Below, piece by piece: positions 41,359 to 50,351 of a stretch of 64,000 nucleotides of DNA. A program made the translations under genes and the position numbers. The stretch covers positions 147,202 through 211,201 of the forward strand of contig JAEWTL010000118.1 in NCBI GenBank assembly GCA_023459495.1. Reading direction: 5' to 3'. Origin of the DNA: Bacillota bacterium (lineage in GTDB: Bacteria > Bacillota > Clostridia > Christensenellales > SZUA-584). The notes beneath the pieces were generated by a model that saw nothing but the letters and a program-made list of their open reading frames with translations, searched no databases and was not told where the DNA came from. Each line of letters starts with the position of its first letter. The first letter of the stretch is position 1.

Positions 41359-42603
41359 CTATCTTTGCGCTGCGCCTTTCAACGCCTTTACCACGGGCAA
41401 TTCCTCACCCGAAAGGAAACGCACCAGCGCGCCGCCGCCTGTGCAGATGTAGCCAATACGGTCGCTGACACCAAACAGATTCGCCGCCGCTACACTGTCG
41501 CCGCCACCCACCACAGAGAACCCTTTGGTATTCGCCGCAGCTTCCCAGACAGTCTTTGTGCCTGCCGCCGAAGGCGCTTTCTCGAACACGCCCATTGGCC
41601 CGTTGATGAAAACCGTACCCGCCTCGCGGATAATGGCTTCATAGCTGGCGATGGTCTTCGCGCCAATGTCGATCAACAGCTTATCCTGCGGGATGTCGCC
41701 CACGCTGACTTCATAGCGCATCTCGTCCTCGACATACGCGAAGTCCTCCGGCACGAGAATCTTGTCACTGTAAGCGTCCAGTATCTCCCGCGCGGTCTCA
41801 ATGCATTCGCCGAGGTTCTTCTTATAAATGAAATCCTCCGACGCCTTGCCGATGTCGATGTCCTTTGCCACCGCCACGATGTTGGCCACGAGCCCGCCCG
41901 TGAGCACCACATCCGCCGTACCATCCTTCAGCACCTTGTCCATCATCAGAAACGCGTCCGCGATCTTTGCGCCGCCCAGTACGAACACGCAGGGCCTTTC
42001 CGGGCTCTTCAGAATGTCGCTGATGATCGTATATTCCTTCTCGAACAGCCGCCCCATTGCGGAGGGTAAGAGCTGCTCGAAGCCGACCAGCGTGGGTTGG
42101 GAGCGGTGCGCCGCCGCAAACGCATCGCAGATGTACAAATCGGCGAGCGGCGTGAGCCTTTGCACCACCAGTGTCTGCGCCTGCTGTTCAAACGTCAGGT
42201 TCAGCTTGGTTTCAAACAGCGTCATTTCCTCTGCCATGAACCGCACGTTATCCAGCAGTACGATATCGCCGTCCTTCATTGCCCTGATGCGTTCAATTGC
42301 ATACGGGCCGCATACGTCCGGGACGAATTCCACATCTTTACCCGTCATGTTGCGGATGACGTCAGCGTGCAGCGACAGATCATAGTAGCTTTGATACTCG
42401 ATGTCGCTCCCCTGGTGCGCCAGCACCACAACCTTCGCCTGCTTATCGCTCAGTTCCTTAATGGTCGGGATACAGCCTTCAATGCGCGTCAAGTCCTTCA
42501 GCCGCTTCTTTTCTTTGTCAACTGGTTCGTTGATGTCGACGCGCAGCAATACCGTTTTACCCGCAACGTCGAAATCGTCAATGGTATTGATGCCATGCTT
42601 CAT
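41359..42603 (-). CDS. pgk: Phosphoglycerate kinase, archaeal type
   Basis: This 414-residue enzyme makes ATP from 1,3-bisphosphoglycerate. GGAKIADAF, NGPMGVFE, GGGDSVAA and CTGGGA show an intact active site. The sequence follows archaeal PGKs, not bacterial ones: AHQGSD replaces SHLGRP, and DNVRFMAEE and DAFAAAHRSQPTLVGF are archaeal forms. It pairs with a type II GAPDH two genes upstream, suggesting joint transfer. The ATG at 42603 has AGGAG nine bases upstream; an ATG six bases earlier is possible. A terminator follows. Confidence 0.93.
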   Translation of the reverse strand: MKHGINTIDDFDVAGKTVLLRVDINEPVDKEKKRLKDLTRIEGCIPTIKELSDKQAKVVVLAHQGSDIEYQSYYDLSLHADVIRNMTGKDVEFVPDVCGPYAIERIRAMKDGDIVLLDNVRFMAEEMTLFETKLNLTFEQQAQTLVVQRLTPLADLYICDAFAAAHRSQPTLVGFEQLLPSAMGRLFEKEYTIISDILKSPERPCVFVLGGAKIADAFLMMDKVLKDGTADVVLTGGLVANIVAVAKDIDIGKASEDFIYKKNLGECIETAREILDAYSDKILVPEDFAYVEDEMRYEVSVGDIPQDKLLIDIGAKTIASYEAIIREAGTVFINGPMGVFEKAPSAAGTKTVWEAAANTKGFSVVGGGDSVAAANLFGVSDRIGYICTGGGALVRFLSGEELPVVKALKGAAQR

Positions 42604-42663
42604 ATCCATTCACTCCTGAATCTTATTTAATATATGCGGCAGTCGGCATGGCAGTAACCAATG

Positions 42664-43857
42664 TTACAGGCGGCTTCTTTCTATTAAAGCCACAGCCTCA
42701 TCCAATGCGATGCCGTCATACGGGATCAGCTGCCGCCAATAAGCCACCGACTGCTCCATCTCAGCAATCTCGTCATATACGTTGGCAGCCGTGCTCATGA
42801 ACGCCTCAATCGTCACGTTGATCTCACGAAGCGGCGGCAATGCCTCAGCATCGTTTTCCGGGCTGAATGCCTCAGCCAGCGCCTTCAACACTGAGCGGCC
42901 ATCCACAATGCCCTTTGCGTTGTTCTCCGGGGTAAAGTTCCAGTGCGGCGACGACTTGGCATCGGCCTGCTGAACGTGTACGATGGAGGCATACCGGCCC
43001 AAGGCACGGAACCAGTTCTCGATGCTCGTATCCTCCGGCTGCGCGAACATATAGCCGTAATCCTCACCCAGAGCGTCTATTTGTTGTGCCGCTTCACGGA
43101 TGTCCATACTACCCTGCACCGCGGCGTTGAAGATATCGTAAGCCGCCTTAGGTCCCAGCCAGACCCGGCGTACCTGCTCACCGCTCTGCCGCCGTTCAAT
43201 CCAATCACGCACCTGCTCCTGCGACGGACGCAGAAAGTATTGCTGTCCGTTCATATGGCCGGTGTCAACCGTCAGGTACATTGGCGCGCCGCATAGATAG
43301 ATATCCCGTACAAACTGCCGCGTCTCACGGATGGTCCACGGCGGCATATGCGGCGTGTACATCTGCTCAAGCGACAGGTCGTTCAGGCCGATCTCACGCC
43401 CGTACAGCGCAATCTCCTGCAGGTCGGATATCAGCGTATCCATAGCCTCACGATATTTCGTGGGCGACTGCAGCACGTCTTCACACAGCGCCTGATTGTA
43501 GAATCCGAATCCCGCATCGACGGCTTTTGCCACCTGCGCCTGCCGCTTCACCCACTTGTTTTTGAAGTACTCTCGTGCGGCATTATGGGTGTGAGCCAGG
43601 CCCAACGTGCAATAGGTTCCGTGGCCCGAATAGACGTTTTTGACCACGACTCCGGTCTTCTCACTCTGCCGCTTGGTCTCGCTGATCCACCAGTTGATGT
43701 ACTCTTCGCCTTGGTACAGCGGGTCGCATTCCGTGTCGGCACTGGCTTCTACAAATTTGATCCCGAGGTCGGCGATCACCCTCATCCAGTCTCCCGGACT
43801 CGTCCAGCGCTTGTAAGCAAAGCAATTATCAATACAAAGATTCAGTTTCGGAGTCAT
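42664..43857 (-). CDS. Xylose-isomerase-like TIM-barrel sugar isomerase/epimerase
   Basis: This protein of about 397 residues belongs to the xylose isomerase-like TIM-barrel superfamily. Likely metal ligands are Glu in LSLEQMYTP, Asp and His in LTVDTGHMNG, His in IVHVQQAD and Glu in VTIEAFMS. It is longer than the usual 270-300 residue epimerases, with an insert around 220-290. It should interconvert an aldose and ketose or epimerise a sugar. The start is uncertain (ATG at 43857, or TTG at 43875). It has its own promoter and inverted repeat and is followed by pgk. Confidence 0.8.
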   Translation of the reverse strand: MTPKLNLCIDNCFAYKRWTSPGDWMRVIADLGIKFVEASADTECDPLYQGEEYINWWISETKRQSEKTGVVVKNVYSGHGTYCTLGLAHTHNAAREYFKNKWVKRQAQVAKAVDAGFGFYNQALCEDVLQSPTKYREAMDTLISDLQEIALYGREIGLNDLSLEQMYTPHMPPWTIRETRQFVRDIYLCGAPMYLTVDTGHMNGQQYFLRPSQEQVRDWIERRQSGEQVRRVWLGPKAAYDIFNAAVQGSMDIREAAQQIDALGEDYGYMFAQPEDTSIENWFRALGRYASIVHVQQADAKSSPHWNFTPENNAKGIVDGRSVLKALAEAFSPENDAEALPPLREINVTIEAFMSTAANVYDEIAEMEQSVAYWRQLIPYDGIALDEAVALIERSRL

Positions 43858-43886
43858 GCCCTCTTCTTTCTTCAACGGGAGCGTAT

Positions 43887-43916
43887 CGTATCACGCCCTC
43901 ATTGATGTGTGATACG
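43887..43916. promoter_or_regulatory. Inverted repeat upstream of the sugar isomerase gene
   Basis: CGTATCAC and GTGATACG are perfect 8-base arms with a 14-base spacer, just downstream of the -10 box. It is a candidate operator for the isomerase-pgk transcript and is unlike the LacI-type site at 53962. Confidence 0.5.
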
Positions 43917-43920
43917 TTGC

Positions 43921-43949
43921 AGTTTAGTACACACCTGAATCCTTGTCAA
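43921..43949 (-). promoter_or_regulatory. Internal promoter for isomerase-pgk
   Basis: TTGACA (43944-43949), 17 bases, TAAACT (43921-43926) on the minus strand, in the gap after the GAPDH stop. Confidence 0.7.
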
Positions 43950-43957
43950 TTGCCGCC

Positions 43958-44974
43958 CTACTTCATGCCGAGGTACTTGTTGGTCTCAGCCGTGCCCTCT
44001 TCCCGCGTCAGCTGCATCTTCATCGCGGCGCGAATGGCATCGATGTTCTCCGGAATGACCACCGACTCCTGGGGGATGTTGATCGCGAACATGATGTCCT
44101 CGCCGGATTTCACGATGCTCTCTTCCCACAGCGCGATCTCGTACATGTCGCCGCGCGGATAGCCCATGTCCCGCGCCCAGCGGAACAGCGACGCGTTGCC
44201 AAGGAAGCCGTCTGCCAACCGCACCGTCTTAATTCTTGGATGCGCATTCGCCATCTCCCACAGCTGCTCCTTGGAGATGCCTTTCTTCGGCGTTGCGGTC
44301 ACAGTGATGATGTGGCCGTGCGTCACCGGCGTGTGCACCAAGATGCCCGTGCACGGGATGTGCGGCATGATGGTCATCAGGTCCAGCGCCTGATGGCTCG
44401 GGGCCTTTTCCACCTGCAGCGCGTTCGTAAGTCCACGGTGATAGTCGCCTGGATCAGCTACCCTGCGGATGATCGTGATGGCCACTTTCTCCACTCCCAC
44501 GCTGCGATCAAGCATATCCACCGCACGGATGAGGCCCGTGGTATTGCAGCTCGTCAGCTTCAGGTAGTCCTGACCGACGCCTTTTTCATAGTTCGCGTAG
44601 CCGTGGAAGAATACGTCCGCCACGCTGTTCTTCTCGCCGCCCTGGAACACAGCCTTCTTATTGTACTTCAGATAAAGTTCTTTGTTCTTTGCGCCGATGC
44701 CGCCCGGCGCGCTGTCCAGCATGATATCGACTTCCTGCACCAGCTCCTCAAAGCTGCCGGAGACGGGGACGCCCGCTTCTTCCATCGCCTTGTTAGTCGG
44801 ATCAACGCTAAACATCTTATAGGGCATGCCCTTGTCCCTGAGTGCTTGCACCGACAGCGTTGGGGCCACGTCCGCCACGCCCACCAGCTCCATGTCGCCC
44901 TGACGCGCCACGCCGTCCGCCAACCGTTGCCCGATCACGCCGTATCCCGCGACGCCTACCTTTACCTTTGCCAT
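43958..44974 (-). CDS. Glyceraldehyde-3-phosphate dehydrogenase, type II (archaeal)
   Basis: This 338-residue protein aligns by eye with archaeal type II GAPDH. Landmarks are GVAGYGVIGQRLADGV at the nucleotide site, QGGEK, catalytic Cys143 in LTSCNTTGL, RRVADPGD and the C-terminal VVIPENIDAIRAAM. The ordinary bacterial type I enzyme (NGFGRIGR, SNASCTTN) looks quite different. It oxidises glyceraldehyde 3-phosphate to 1,3-bisphosphoglycerate; type II enzymes often accept NADP. AAGGAGG precedes the ATG. It lies between the secreted glycosidase and the sugar isomerase. Confidence 0.93.
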   Translation of the reverse strand: MAKVKVGVAGYGVIGQRLADGVARQGDMELVGVADVAPTLSVQALRDKGMPYKMFSVDPTNKAMEEAGVPVSGSFEELVQEVDIMLDSAPGGIGAKNKELYLKYNKKAVFQGGEKNSVADVFFHGYANYEKGVGQDYLKLTSCNTTGLIRAVDMLDRSVGVEKVAITIIRRVADPGDYHRGLTNALQVEKAPSHQALDLMTIMPHIPCTGILVHTPVTHGHIITVTATPKKGISKEQLWEMANAHPRIKTVRLADGFLGNASLFRWARDMGYPRGDMYEIALWEESIVKSGEDIMFAINIPQESVVIPENIDAIRAAMKMQLTREEGTAETNKYLGMK

Positions 44975-45006
44975 GTTAAAACCTCCTTTAGTGCATTTCG
45001 TTTATT

Positions 45007-48000
45007 CTAAAAATTTATCCATATGATTTCCGAGGCGTAATCCCCAGTCATACCTGTCACATATATTCCGGTATCCATTAAAGTCGCACCTGAATATATT
45101 CCGTTAATTCCATGTCCGTCCTGGAAGGTAATCGTATAATTGGCTGTCCTGTCAAGTCCCTTCAGCTTAATATACATTGAACTGGATGCGCTTGAAGATG
45201 GTTTAAACAGAAGTACAGATCCTTTGTTTATCGTCGTATTATAGTATTCCATCCCATCCCAGTTAACGCCGTCACAAATAGGCAGGATATGATAAACGTC
45301 TGCTCCCCTTAAGATAGGACGTTGGTACAATGTGTATAACGGCCAATGAACCTGAGCCTGCGCTGCCATCGTGGGTGTAAACGTCCCCCAACTGGTTGCC
45401 ATGTTTGCGCCCATAAAGCCAGTTCTTAAGCAATATTTCACCCACGCCGGATCATCCGGCGAACCTGGCCCCCCTTGAATGGCTATATCCGCTTTAAGCT
45501 GGACCGGGTTAATCGCATACAAGCATGAATACATGGCCTGTCTGTGTCCTTCAGGAGTTGCCGAATCCTCTGTAGTCATAACGGTTACCCTTTGCAAGGT
45601 ATCAAAGTCCTTCAAAGTCCCGCCCGCATCACAATGCTCGTATCTGAACCCAGGCCTGACGAATATCATATAATCCAACACTTCCATATAGCCTTCATGG
45701 CTCAGGTAGAATGCGCCACCCTGATATGCCGCGGGGCCAAGGTTATCCCGCCCGTTATTTTCACACCAGAAATCACTTCGGTAATAGTCGAAACCGTAAC
45801 TATCATACCTTGCCAATAGCGCGGCTTTTTCCGCATCCCTGCCGGCCTGCGTCGCTAAATCGACCCATTGATAAGTATGTGGCATATAGAGGGAAAGCAG
45901 CTGGTCGTTGTTATGGACAATGGTGCCCGCAGTCATACCGTTAGGCCATTTTGTGGTGTTGGGAAGCCAGTTCGCCGCATCATTCCCAAAGAAAGTATAC
46001 GCGTTGCTCGGATCAACACCAGCCAACCAGCCAATATCAATCTTCGCCAGTTCGCCGCCCCAGCTGGCCATATCATAGTTGTTAAAGTAGCTCACAACAT
46101 CCGCTTCGTTATCCGGCACGCAGTATTCCAATAATGGCTCGTTAGAATTGCTTCGCAGCGTGGCAGGAACCTTGTAATTCCAGTACCACTTTTTAAAGCC
46201 ATTCCCGCAGTTATCCAAATCTCCTGTATACGTGCCAATGTATATGGCCGGTACTGTAAATATCTTTCCGTTGCTTTCAGTCACAGATTTGCTGTCCCAC
46301 AGATAGGCTTTAAAGTTGACATTCAGCGGATCGGCACCTGCTCCTTCGCTGAATTTTCCGAAGCTCCATTCATAGCCAAAGTATATGCCATGTCCCGAAA
46401 CCGTGCTAAAAACATGGTATGGTATCAACGATTGAGTTGCTCCGCAATCATCAACATCATGCGTCGTTGAATTAATGGATTGATTGGCTGTGAGGGTATC
46501 CTGCAGAATGCCAAGATGCCCGGACACTCTTAAATCAGACGACTTATTAAATCGCGTCAATACAACCGAGCCGTCAGCTTCGAGATTCATATCTGCGCAG
46601 ACCACATCAATATCGTTGTAAGTTACATTGCTGCCGGTCTTGTTCTCAATGGTCCCTTTATATTCCACAGGCCCCGCTCCCGGTCTTGCCCACCAAATCG
46701 ACTTGAATTCAAGGTTGGGGTTACTGCTCGTAAACCTCAGCGTCACCTTTGTTCCGCTGCTCGTATCTACAGTCGCGTCCTGATAAGCCCAATTTGGCGT
46801 TATTCCGTTTACATCAGATATAATCGGAACAATAACCGGGTCATAGGTCCAGTTCCAGCCCCGCGTCGTGTTTGAAACCTTTTCAATAAATATGGTGTTT
46901 AAATACACGGATACAGTTGTATTCGTATCGTCCGTATTGATATTCCATCGCGGAGCGTTGCTTGGTAAAACAATATCGCTTATCAATGCGTCCACGATAA
47001 TAGGCGCATTTGAATTTGCCACTATCCGGATGGTGTGCGTCCCACTTGCGCTCCACGTTTTTTCATAACAAGCAACCTGATAGGTCAGCGTGTTATTTTG
47101 ATCCACTGTCGCTTGAAATACGCTGTCAATATAGACATTCGCGGTTCCAAAACCCACGTTCGTGGCGCCTACCCATTTAATTGATGTGCCATTAAAAGTT
47201 AACTCGCAGTATGAGCCCGATTGCGAACAGTAGTGCGCGTCACCTTGATACAGCGGGGAATCCGTATATGCCGTCCATGATCCCGAGTAAGACAATGACG
47301 GATTGTTATCGTTCAGTGTCAGCTCCGTTTCCGGAATCGCAGGCGTGGTATCATATTGAAACGCATCCACAATTACACTGGGGTCCTTGGCAACAATTCT
47401 TATAGTGTGGGTTCCGCTGGTCGCCCACGTTTGCTTAAAGCTCGCAACCTGATACGTTAAAGGCGAAAGATCCTGGCTGACCGTCGCTTTGTAATCGCCG
47501 TCTATATAAACGTCTGCGCTGCCTAAGCTTGAGTTGATGGCACCGATCCATTGTATTGACGAACCGGTAAACGTTAACTCGCAGTAAGCGCCCGCAGATA
47601 TGCTGTGGTGGGCATATCCGTTGTATAATGGAGCGTCTGCATAAGTTCCCCACCCGGCAGAGTAAGTGATCGCATTATCACTGTCATCCAACAAAACGAT
47701 TCCGGAGTCGTATTCTAACACATCAATGGATGAATAGTATCCGCTGCTTGATGCGTTTTTGGTGTTGGTCACTATGATCCTTATCGTATGCTGTCCGCCT
47801 GAAAGCGCTGTGTTCGAGTAAAGCACCTGCTGCTTAAGCCATGTTGTCGCATACATATCTACAGATGCCGCATAGGTCCCATCAATATATACATTCGATA
47901 TGCCGCAATCTACGTTCTTCGGACCAATCCATTGTATTGATGATCCGGTAAACGTATATTCCGCATAAGCGCCAACCGAATTCGAATAGTGCTGATCGTT

Positions 48001-48177
48001 GTTATAATATCCCGCAGCACTCGCATACGTCCAGGGACCTGAGTAATACAATCCGCCGTTATTATCATTGATATAGGTCGTAGCAGCCAACGCCGTATCC
48101 ACCGAAGGAAAAACAAGCGCCGCACCAAGCACCAACAGCAATACAATTATTGCGATAAAAATCCTCGTTTTTAGCAT
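45007..48177 (-). CDS. Secreted GH36-like (clan GH-D) glycoside hydrolase with three carbohydrate-binding repeats
   Basis: This 1056-residue protein has a signal peptide (about 1-31, cleavage near TALAA). Three tandem beta-sandwich repeats of about 120 residues follow (about 33-160, 161-284, 285-405), each with a YxG..H(Y/H)S...G(A/S)Y and TGSSIQWIG core and ending GTHTIRIV. The catalytic part resembles clan GH-D: Asp802 in YYRSDFW as nucleophile, HCDAGG, and Asp871 in TTEDSA as acid/base, 69 residues apart as in GH36. The sugar specificity is unknown. It sits inside the catabolic operon with GGAGGGG before the ATG. Confidence 0.8.
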   Translation of the reverse strand: MLKTRIFIAIIVLLLVLGAALVFPSVDTALAATTYINDNNGGLYYSGPWTYASAAGYYNNDQHYSNSVGAYAEYTFTGSSIQWIGPKNVDCGISNVYIDGTYAASVDMYATTWLKQQVLYSNTALSGGQHTIRIIVTNTKNASSSGYYSSIDVLEYDSGIVLLDDSDNAITYSAGWGTYADAPLYNGYAHHSISAGAYCELTFTGSSIQWIGAINSSLGSADVYIDGDYKATVSQDLSPLTYQVASFKQTWATSGTHTIRIVAKDPSVIVDAFQYDTTPAIPETELTLNDNNPSLSYSGSWTAYTDSPLYQGDAHYCSQSGSYCELTFNGTSIKWVGATNVGFGTANVYIDSVFQATVDQNNTLTYQVACYEKTWSASGTHTIRIVANSNAPIIVDALISDIVLPSNAPRWNINTDDTNTTVSVYLNTIFIEKVSNTTRGWNWTYDPVIVPIISDVNGITPNWAYQDATVDTSSGTKVTLRFTSSNPNLEFKSIWWARPGAGPVEYKGTIENKTGSNVTYNDIDVVCADMNLEADGSVVLTRFNKSSDLRVSGHLGILQDTLTANQSINSTTHDVDDCGATQSLIPYHVFSTVSGHGIYFGYEWSFGKFSEGAGADPLNVNFKAYLWDSKSVTESNGKIFTVPAIYIGTYTGDLDNCGNGFKKWYWNYKVPATLRSNSNEPLLEYCVPDNEADVVSYFNNYDMASWGGELAKIDIGWLAGVDPSNAYTFFGNDAANWLPNTTKWPNGMTAGTIVHNNDQLLSLYMPHTYQWVDLATQAGRDAEKAALLARYDSYGFDYYRSDFWCENNGRDNLGPAAYQGGAFYLSHEGYMEVLDYMIFVRPGFRYEHCDAGGTLKDFDTLQRVTVMTTEDSATPEGHRQAMYSCLYAINPVQLKADIAIQGGPGSPDDPAWVKYCLRTGFMGANMATSWGTFTPTMAAQAQVHWPLYTLYQRPILRGADVYHILPICDGVNWDGMEYYNTTINKGSVLLFKPSSSASSSMYIKLKGLDRTANYTITFQDGHGINGIYSGATLMDTGIYVTGMTGDYASEIIWINF

Positions 48178-48215
48178 TTTCCCCTCCGTACAACTATTTG
48201 AATTCGAGTCTGTCT

Positions 48216-49256
48216 TTACTCAAATGCAAAAACTGCTTTTACGTTCTTCTCTTCCACCAGCGAATGGAACACAGTTCCCCAATCGTCCAGCTTACCTGTC
48301 CATGTAATCAGACGGGAGAGCATTTCTCCATCGTGCTTCAATAGGCTTAAAGCCTTATCCCATGCCGTGTAAGACGTACTCATGCTGAAATATATCTCCA
48401 GCGACTTTAACACCGCGTCCTTCCACATAAACGGCGTCAGCGCATCCGCCGGGATGCCCATCCCGATGATACGCCCGCCCTTCTTGAGCAGCTCCGGACA
48501 GCCGGATATCGCGGGCGGCGCGCCACTCGTCTCAATCACCACATCCGCGAGGCGGCCTTCCGTGAGTTCTATCACCCTATCCAGCAGCTTCTCCTTCTGC
48601 ACGTTGACGATTACGTCTGCACCTAGCTCTTTCGCGATTCCGAAACGGCAGTACTCGCTGGCGTTAATTCCGGTCAGCACCACCGTGTCTGCGCCGAGGC
48701 GTTTGGCCATGTACGCGGCCAATATACCAATAGGCCCGCTGCCCTGCACCACAACAAAATCGCCGATGTTGATCTTGCCATGCTCGGCGATGTCATATAC
48801 CGCTACAGCTACCGGTTCGCACAGCGCGGCAAGCGTATAGCTCACGCCTTCCGGAATGCGGTGCAGAAACATCTCCGGAGCGGCCACGTATTCACCCATG
48901 GACCCGTCCGTGCGCCAGCCTAAGGTCCACTTCTCCATACACATGTGCGTCCGGCCCGAGCGGCAGAACTCACATTGTCCGCAGTTTTTGATCTGCGGTT
49001 CCGCCACCACACGGTCCCCCACTTTGAACCTGCGGCACTTAGAACCCGCCTCCACGACCTCACCGGAAAACTCATGTCCTAACGTCACAGGAGGCCAGTA
49101 CATGAACTTGTCCTGCCAGACGTGTACGTCAGTGCCACACACGCCCGCGCCGCGTACCTTGATGAGCACCCAGTCGTCCGCCGGAACGACCGGCCTTTCC
49201 ACGTCGCGGACTTCCACGTTGCCAGCACCTTTTGCGTATTTTACCAATGCCTTCAT
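48216..49256 (-). CDS. Zinc-dependent medium-chain alcohol/polyol dehydrogenase
   Basis: This 346-residue MDR-family enzyme has the catalytic zinc motif GVCGTDVHVW with GHEFSGEV, and the structural zinc cysteines in CGQCEFCRSGRTHMC. The nucleotide loop is VVQGSGPIGILAAYMAKRLGA. It resembles threonine, sorbitol and xylitol dehydrogenases. The ATG at 49256 has AAGGAG upstream. In the island it could reduce the aldehyde released by transaldolase or oxidise a polyol; a substrate cannot be assigned. A tandem hairpin element separates it from the SDR gene. Confidence 0.9.
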   Translation of the reverse strand: MKALVKYAKGAGNVEVRDVERPVVPADDWVLIKVRGAGVCGTDVHVWQDKFMYWPPVTLGHEFSGEVVEAGSKCRRFKVGDRVVAEPQIKNCGQCEFCRSGRTHMCMEKWTLGWRTDGSMGEYVAAPEMFLHRIPEGVSYTLAALCEPVAVAVYDIAEHGKINIGDFVVVQGSGPIGILAAYMAKRLGADTVVLTGINASEYCRFGIAKELGADVIVNVQKEKLLDRVIELTEGRLADVVIETSGAPPAISGCPELLKKGGRIIGMGIPADALTPFMWKDAVLKSLEIYFSMSTSYTAWDKALSLLKHDGEMLSRLITWTGKLDDWGTVFHSLVEEKNVKAVFAFE

Positions 49257-49367
49257 TGAATTACTCCTTAAGCAGCAAGCCATCCGAGACATACACGTTT
49301 GTCAAAATGCATGTTTCAGCAAAAATGGAAAATGCCTCCTGGGAAGGTATTTCCCTGATGGGGTACT

Positions 49368-49414
49368 AAGGGGCCTGAGGCCCCTTAGCGGTGGTTTGGA
49401 GGCAGCGCCTCCAA
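49368..49414. repeat. Tandem GC-rich hairpins between SDR and alcohol dehydrogenase genes
   Basis: Two perfect hairpins stand in a row: AAGGGGCC-TGA-GGCCCCTT (49368-49386) and TTGGAGGC-AGC-GCCTCCAA (49396-49414). A weaker GGGAA/TTCCC one is at 49341-49355. They look like a dispersed intergenic repeat unit, not a plain terminator, since no T-run follows. Confidence 0.6.
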
Positions 49415-49436
49415 AGAGGAAATAAAGCTATGCTTA

Positions 49437-50333
49437 TTAATGGTCCAGCTCCGCGACCTTCATGATGTCCTTCCAGTCAGCCAGATACGGATTTTTGCGT
49501 TTCGGTCCTTCACCGATCTCGTAGCCGCCCGTTACGAGTATGTCCGTACCGGTGATGAAGCTTGCCCAGTCGGATGCGAGGAACATGACCGTACTCGCAA
49601 TCTCCGCAGACGTGCCGCCGCGGCCCAGCCATTGCAGCGAGTCGGAGTAGGTGATGAACCCTTCCATGTCCTCCTGCATGCTTGTGGTCTTGCGGAACAT
49701 GTCCGTGTTGATATGGCCCGGTTTGACCTCGTTGATGCGCACGCCATAACATCCCTCGTCCGCCGCGAGGGAGCGCGTCATGGTTTCAATGGCCCCCTTG
49801 GTGGCGGTGTACGCTGCGGAACCTTCGTCGCCCGTGAGTCCCAGCACGCTGCCGATGTTGATGACGCTTCCCTTTGTGGCGCGCAGATACGGCAGCGCGT
49901 ACTTGATGGCTACAAAATATGCCACAAGGTTGTTATTCAGCACGTCGCGGAACTCCTGCTCAGTGATGGCGTCGCTGGGCCGCTGCAAAGGGAAATAACC
50001 CGCGTTGTTGACCAGCGTATTGATGCGCCCGAACTCTTTGGCGGTGAACTCGACCAGGCCCTTTATCTCTTCGTCGCGCGTTACATCCACCTGGCGGAAG
50101 ATGCACTTGCCTTTGTACTTCGCATTCATGTCGGCTTCCACCGCGTTGCCACGTTCCATGTTGCGGCCGCAGAACACCACGTTCGCGCCCATCTTCATGA
50201 AACCGTGCACGCAGCCCCGACCAATGCCCGTGGTGCCGCCCGTGACGATCACGACGGAGTCGCGCAAACTTCCCTCAATAGGATTTACTTCGTAGTTGTC
50301 TTCAATCGACTTCAAAATTTCTTCCGTAGTCAT
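49437..50333 (-). CDS. Short-chain dehydrogenase/reductase
   Basis: This 298-residue classical SDR has TGGTTGIGRG at the nucleotide site, NNAGYFP, the catalytic Ser in NIGSVLG and the YTATK pair Tyr-Lys. It has a 25-residue N-terminal extension. Sugar-oxidising SDRs make lactones, and the next gene upstream encodes an SMP-30 lactonase, so an aldose dehydrogenase role is attractive. Reduction of a short aldehyde is the alternative. It starts 18 bases after the lactonase stop. Confidence 0.9.
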   Translation of the reverse strand: MTTEEILKSIEDNYEVNPIEGSLRDSVVIVTGGTTGIGRGCVHGFMKMGANVVFCGRNMERGNAVEADMNAKYKGKCIFRQVDVTRDEEIKGLVEFTAKEFGRINTLVNNAGYFPLQRPSDAITEQEFRDVLNNNLVAYFVAIKYALPYLRATKGSVINIGSVLGLTGDEGSAAYTATKGAIETMTRSLAADEGCYGVRINEVKPGHINTDMFRKTTSMQEDMEGFITYSDSLQWLGRGGTSAEIASTVMFLASDWASFITGTDILVTGGYEIGEGPKRKNPYLADWKDIMKVAELDH

Positions 50334-50351
50334 TGTTTTCTCCTTTCCGTA

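Noticed and set aside
43943..45010. 355-codon open frame on the plus strand
   Set aside because: It is antisense to the type II GAPDH gene and has a low-complexity, His/Arg-rich translation typical of a shadow frame.
45900..48080. Repeated blocks in the glycosidase gene considered as a DNA repeat or CRISPR-like array
   Set aside because: The similarity is at protein level between three 120-residue modules, in frame, with diverged nucleotides and no spacer structure.
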